Part shown: positions 5,235-8,709 of the stretch, piece after piece
Numbering within the stretch: the stretch's first letter is position 1
Layout of the letters: each line of letters opens with the position of its first letter
NCBI GenBank assembly: GCA_035622975.1
Contig: DASPUH010000012.1
Coordinates: 1 to 8,709, forward strand
DNA: 8,709 bases
Direction: 5' to 3'
From: DASPUH01 sp035622975
GTDB lineage: Bacteria > Chloroflexota > Limnocylindria > Limnocylindrales > CSP1-4
Notes under the pieces: generated by a model
The model's database searches: none
Seen by the model: only the letters and a program-made list of their open reading frames with translations
Told to the model about the DNA's origin: nothing
Position numbers and translations under genes: made by a program

Positions 5235-6619
5235 GCTCCCCCCTGGCCCGCAGCGGACGCCAGCTGGGGCGCCGGACCAGCGCTCGCATCGGGGACGGCC
5301 TCCACGTCCTGCCGATGTTTCGCCAGGTATGCCAGCGCGGCCGCGATGCCGATGATCAACCAGACCTGTTTGCGGTTGCCCAGGACATCGACGAACAGGG
5401 CCGCCCCCGCTAGGGAGAGGAGGCAGGCGCGGATCTCGTCGGCGTAGGGACCCCAGCCCCTGCGCACCAGGAGGGGGCCCAGGAAGGCGGCAAGGGCGAG
5501 CATGCCGACGATCCCGAGTTCGCCCACCGTGCCGATGACGATGTCGTGGGGCGCCCGGGCGACGCCGGTGTCGGCCGCCACTGGCGTGGCGAAGACGAGC
5601 TCGGGGGTGAAGGCCACCGGGAAGTTCGCATACCCCACGCCGACGACGGGTGACGAGGCGATGATCTCAAGCCCGACCGTCCAGATGTCGGTCCGGCCCG
5701 CCCCGCCCGTGGAGATGGCGTTGCCGGCCCTCGAGGTGATCAGGTCGACCGCGGCAGGCACCTGGGCGAGGCCAAGGACGACGAGCACCGTGAGACCCGC
5801 CGCCGCCAGGCGCTGCGTCGGACGGATCCGCGGCACGATCGTCAGGACGATCACCACGACGGCGCTGACCCAGGCCCCGCGCGTACCTGACAGGAGGATG
5901 GCGAAACCGCACGCCGAAGCGACCGCTAGGGCGGTCACCCGCCATGGCCCCCGCACCAGTTGGAACAGGGCGAAGATCAGGGCGGGCAGCATCTCCGCGG
6001 CGAACTGGGCAGGGTCCTGGCCCGGCAACGCCGCCGCTCGTGCCCCGGCCACGACATTCCCGGCGAAGTACTCGGCGATGCCGACCAGCGAGACCAGCCC
6101 GCAGGCGATGCTGTATGTCCACATCACGACCGGGACGAGCGAGGGCCGGGCGACGATGAGATCGGCGATCAGGAGACCACCGGCGAAAAGCTGGACGAGG
6201 GTGCCCAGCTCTCCCCCGGCGGTGATCGGATCGATGGCCCAGACGGTGCTCAGGAGGGCCCAACCGAGATACGCCCAGCCGGCCAGGGGCATGACGTCGA
6301 GGTTGAGGCGACGCAGTCGGGGCAGGGCATAGGAGATGGCGAAGAGGATCGCCGCCGCACGGCCCACGGTGCCGAGCGGCCCGATCGTGACGATCTCGTC
6401 GATGGGGATGACGGCGACGTAGAGCAGGAGGGGCACGACGGGCCAGCGCATGCCCACGACAAGCACGATCAGCCCACCCACGAGGCCACCGATCAGCACG
6501 GGCTGCCGGGTCACCATCGCCGCGATGACAGCCACGATGCCCACGACGAGGATGGCGGGCAGGAGCCGCCTTGGCGCAAGGACCGGGAGGACTGGACGGT
6601 AGCCCGATGCGGCGATCAC
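5231..6619 (-). CDS. Wzy/WaaL-type O-antigen polymerase or ligase (Wzy_C domain)
   Basis: A 462-residue polytopic membrane protein with roughly a dozen aliphatic helices, of the O-antigen ligase/polymerase superfamily. It would polymerise exported repeat units or transfer them to an acceptor on the outer face of the membrane. The Wzy_C signature is visible in order: LLSGTRGAWVS (242-252), then GGAGRTDIWTVGLEIIASSPVVGVGYANF (305-333) with the conserved Arg, Trp, Pro and Gly-x-Gly, then APHDIVIGTVGELGIVGML (356-374). In many relatives the last motif reads HN, and here it is HD. The tail from about 435 is hydrophilic and low in complexity. The GTG start at 6619 lies 6 nt after the previous gene's TAG and has no clear Shine-Dalgarno, so it may depend on coupling. 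By eye, polymerase and ligase cannot be separated. The adjacent flippase favours polymerase. Confidence 0.86.
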   Translation of the reverse strand: MIAASGYRPVLPVLAPRRLLPAILVVGIVAVIAAMVTRQPVLIGGLVGGLIVLVVGMRWPVVPLLLYVAVIPIDEIVTIGPLGTVGRAAAILFAISYALPRLRRLNLDVMPLAGWAYLGWALLSTVWAIDPITAGGELGTLVQLFAGGLLIADLIVARPSLVPVVMWTYSIACGLVSLVGIAEYFAGNVVAGARAAALPGQDPAQFAAEMLPALIFALFQLVRGPWRVTALAVASACGFAILLSGTRGAWVSAVVVIVLTIVPRIRPTQRLAAAGLTVLVVLGLAQVPAAVDLITSRAGNAISTGGAGRTDIWTVGLEIIASSPVVGVGYANFPVAFTPELVFATPVAADTGVARAPHDIVIGTVGELGIVGMLALAAFLGPLLVRRGWGPYADEIRACLLSLAGAALFVDVLGNRKQVWLIIGIAAALAYLAKHRQDVEAVPDASAGPAPQLASAAGQGGA

Positions 6620-6625
6620 GGCCGG

Positions 6626-7906
6626 CTAGGATACCGGCTCCGACACGCCATCCTGCCTGAGCTGGGCGTACGCGTCGACCAGACGCCCCACTTCTTGCTC
6701 CCAGTTCCACTGGCCGAGGGCGGCCAGGCGGCAGCGCTGCCGCAAGCTGGCGGCGTCGTCCGGCGAGAGGGCCAGGATCGAGGCCAGCGCCAGCGCGAGC
6801 GCCTTCGGGTCGGCCGGCGGACATGATCGCCCCAAGGGCCCGGAAGCACCTTCGCGCACGATGTCCTGCACCGCCGGGAAGTCGCTGACGACCACGGGGA
6901 CGCCGGCCATGAGGCACTCGAAGAGCTTGTTGGGCGTCGAGACAAAGAGGTTGAGCGAGTCGTGAGGCATGACCAGCGCCCCCACATCGGCTCCTTCGAC
7001 CCACCCCAGAAGGTCGGCCGGAGGGACCGCGTCGAGCACGTGGACACGGCCACCATAGGCCGGGCTACGGGCCTCCTCCCGAAGCCGTTCTCGCCATTCA
7101 CCGTAGCCGAGGAGCGCCAGATGGACCCCGGCCAGGCTGGGCTCCACGATCGCCGCGAGGAGGTCCTCGAGACCCCTGTTCGCGCTCAGGAGCCCGTGAT
7201 AGAGAACGAGCGGTTCAGAGGCGGCCAGCCCGAGCCGCTGCCGCAACGGGCTCGGCCGTCCGCCGAGTCCCGGCCAGCGAGGGGGGCAGTTGTGGACCAC
7301 GACGAGCGCGGATGGGTGCCATGCCTCGGCCACGATCTCCCCGAGCGGGCGGTTGACCGCCACGACCAGAGCTGCGCGACGGGCCAGTCGCGCTTCGTAG
7401 GCGCGGACGAGGCGGCGCAGCGGCGCCGGCAGCCGCAGCGCTGTACCGGTCTCGACGAAGAGGTCATGGACGTCATAGATGAGCGCCGGCCCCGGAGCTA
7501 CCCACGGCCCGACGGCAGCCAGCGCGGCGAAGTCGTGGACGTGCCAGGCGTCGATGGCCGACCCTGCCCCCACCACCCGCCGCCCCCACGCGCGAAGCGT
7601 TCGGGCATAGCCGACGAGCCACCGGCCCCGCGCCAGCAGGCGAGCCATGCGGCCGGTCGCGGCCGCCCCTCGGACACGGAACGGGCTGGGCGTCCCGGGC
7701 ACGACCGCGCCGTCCGGCGGCGGGAGCACGACCAGGGTGACCGCGCCTCCGGATGGATCGAATACGGACGGGTCGCCCGCCGTCGCGAAGACGGTCACGC
7801 GGTGGCCGGCCTCCGCGAGGGAGAGGGCCTCTCGTTGGACACGGCTATCGTGGCTGACGTCGCCGTAGGCCACCATGCCGATGTGCAGTCCCCGGGTGAC
7901 CGCCAC
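6626..7906 (-). CDS. GT4-family glycosyltransferase (GT-B fold)
   Basis: A 426-residue glycosyltransferase, distinct in sequence from the one at 4047-5234. The N-terminal domain reads IGMVAYGDVSHDSRVQREA (9-27), matching the DSRVxREA segment of a GT4 group common in exopolysaccharide loci. It is followed by HVHDF (122-126) and YDVHDLF (144-150), likely acceptor-site residues. The donor domain opens with LYHGLLSANRGLEDLL (235-250) and has PNKLFECLMAGVPVVVSD (325-342), where Glu330 occupies the conserved GT4 glutamate position. The GTG start at 7906 follows the beta-helix gene's TGA by 10 nt with no clear Shine-Dalgarno. An internal ATG (residue 11) lies too close to the first strand to be preferred. 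Its likely role is to extend the repeat unit, with unknown donor. Regulation is probably by the shared upstream promoter outside the window. Confidence 0.89.
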   Translation of the reverse strand: MAVTRGLHIGMVAYGDVSHDSRVQREALSLAEAGHRVTVFATAGDPSVFDPSGGAVTLVVLPPPDGAVVPGTPSPFRVRGAAATGRMARLLARGRWLVGYARTLRAWGRRVVGAGSAIDAWHVHDFAALAAVGPWVAPGPALIYDVHDLFVETGTALRLPAPLRRLVRAYEARLARRAALVVAVNRPLGEIVAEAWHPSALVVVHNCPPRWPGLGGRPSPLRQRLGLAASEPLVLYHGLLSANRGLEDLLAAIVEPSLAGVHLALLGYGEWRERLREEARSPAYGGRVHVLDAVPPADLLGWVEGADVGALVMPHDSLNLFVSTPNKLFECLMAGVPVVVSDFPAVQDIVREGASGPLGRSCPPADPKALALALASILALSPDDAASLRQRCRLAALGQWNWEQEVGRLVDAYAQLRQDGVSEPVS

Positions 7907-7916
7907 GACGTGGCGC

Positions 7917-8709
7917 TCAGGGCTTCATCGTGTTGCCAGACTGGGTCAGCCCGGTGCAGCTGTCTTGGTAGTTGAGGATCCCGGTCGGGTAGCCCTCGAT
8001 CGTGTTGCCGGTGACCGACAGCCCGTCTTCGTCGTAGCAGGTGATGCCGATGAGGTTGTAGGTCGCGCTGCCGGCCACGATGAGGTTGTCCGAGACGACG
8101 TTGTCGGCACCGGCGGCGTTCGAGTCAGTCATGAAGAACGCCCGGCTGCTGTTCTCGGCCGTGTTGTGGGTGAAGGTGAGGTGCTGGCCGCCGTGGGTGT
8201 CGAAGGCGTGCCAGAGCGGCACGTCGTTGACCAGGTTGTCCGAGATCGTGCAGTCCTGGCTCGGGGCGCCAGCCGAACCACCGGTGGTGTTCGACAGGGC
8301 GATGCCGTAGGCGTTGTCCCCGTGGCTGCCGTTGACGTCGATGCGCTCGACGTCGTTGGCGGTGATGGTGCAGTGCGAGCCGGAGAGGACCATGATGCCG
8401 GCGTACTTCGCGTCGGTGACCGTCGAGTCGCGGACGACCAGGTCCGTCCCGTTATCGGCCCAGATCCCGGCGAAGCCGCCCGTCGTGGTCAACCCATCGA
8501 TGGTCACCCCGGCCGCCTCGACGCGCACGATGTAGTCCTTGGCCGACGGCGCGGACAGGGTCCCCCCGCGCAACGTCATGGCCCGCTCGATCGTGAGCGT
8601 CGTCGTGTAGCGGCATCCGGACAGGTCAAGGGTGCCACCCTTGGGCGTCGCATCGACGGCCGACTGCGGGTCGTCCGGGCAGCTCCCGTTCCCCGCCGGC
8701 GGCGCCGTG
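7917..8709 (-). CDS. Right-handed parallel beta-helix protein (5' end cut by window)
   Basis: The frame is open to the right edge, giving 263 visible residues; the true start lies outside, so an internal ATG at 8579 should not be taken as the start. The segment GGTLDLSGCRYTTTLTIERAMTLRGGTL (about 21-48) is the classic opening of a pectate-lyase-like beta-helix. It is followed by successive coils of about 22-25 residues rich in Asn, Thr, Ser, Gly and Asp, such as CTITANDV, CTISDNLV, LTFTHNTA, VVSDNLIV and LSVTGNTI. A conspicuous HAFDTHGG at about 167-174 could contribute to a carbohydrate or metal site. Scattered cysteines and the composition fit an exported protein, but any signal peptide is off the window. 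Its place at the head of the cluster suggests it modifies, cleaves or binds the polymer. A purely structural or adhesive role is equally possible. Confidence 0.82.
   Translation of the reverse strand, partial: TAPPAGNGSCPDDPQSAVDATPKGGTLDLSGCRYTTTLTIERAMTLRGGTLSAPSAKDYIVRVEAAGVTIDGLTTTGGFAGIWADNGTDLVVRDSTVTDAKYAGIMVLSGSHCTITANDVERIDVNGSHGDNAYGIALSNTTGGSAGAPSQDCTISDNLVNDVPLWHAFDTHGGQHLTFTHNTAENSSRAFFMTDSNAAGADNVVSDNLIVAGSATYNLIGITCYDEDGLSVTGNTIEGYPTGILNYQDSCTGLTQSGNTMKP

Noticed and set aside
4410..5447. 345-codon plus-strand open frame opposite the GT4 gene
   Set aside because: No domain pattern, and the opposite strand has complete GT4 motifs with coupled starts and stops.
7917..8579. Complete 220-residue beta-helix gene starting at the ATG at 8579
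   Set aside because: The frame continues without a stop to the window edge, and the upstream residues belong to the same beta-helix opening segment, so the start is outside the window.
1..8709. CRISPR array, insertion sequence or long direct repeats
   Set aside because: No regularly spaced repeats, no transposase or integrase motifs and no terminal inverted repeats were seen on reading either strand.

Overview
The window is a GC-rich stretch of bacterial chromosome, by eye well above 60% G+C, with several GTG starts and little intergenic space. Almost all of it is a surface-polysaccharide (exopolysaccharide, O-antigen or capsule type) biosynthesis locus on the minus strand. The composition, start codons and gene style would fit a high-GC environmental bacterium such as a Chloroflexota or Actinomycetota lineage. 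No gene here fixes the phylum, so this is a guess.

Transcription of the main cluster runs from the right edge towards the left. It starts with a beta-helix protein cut by the right edge (7917 to beyond 8709). Next come a GT4-type glycosyltransferase (6626-7906), a Wzy/WaaL-type O-antigen polymerase or ligase (5231-6619) and a second GT4-type glycosyltransferase (4047-5234). These four are tightly packed, with gaps of 10 and 6 nt and then a 4-nt GTGA overlap. A 123-nt gap follows, carrying a strong stem after the glycosyltransferase stop and an inverted-repeat leader that covers the next ribosome binding site. The second block is a Wzx-type flippase (2553-3923), an extended-SDR nucleotide-sugar epimerase/dehydratase (1622-2545) and a GNAT/FemAB-like acyltransferase (858-1622). 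These are again nearly contiguous, with a TAATG stop/start overlap between the last two.

The cluster ends 26 nt from the 3' end of a convergent plus-strand tRNA-Cys(GCA) gene (757-831), which encodes its own CCA end. Beyond the tRNA lies a 450-nt stretch with no convincing protein gene but several perfect short hairpins, including three segments that can form mutually exclusive stems. At the left edge is the start of another minus-strand polysaccharide gene, the membrane-anchor domain of a CapD/WbpM/FlaA1-type nucleotide-sugar epimerase/dehydratase (1-303, cut by the window).

A coherent working model is as follows. The SDR and the CapD-like enzyme make nucleotide sugars. The two GT4 enzymes extend a lipid-linked repeat unit on the cytoplasmic face. 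The GNAT-like enzyme may acylate a sugar or amino sugar. The Wzx-type flippase exports the unit and the Wzy-type protein polymerises or ligates it. The beta-helix protein may act on the finished polymer outside the cell. All pathway assignments rest on sequence motifs read by eye. The sugar identities and the polymer are unknown. I did not find a clearly new class of system. The least explained parts are the hairpin-rich gap at 304-756, the leader before the flippase gene, and the beta-helix and GNAT-like proteins.
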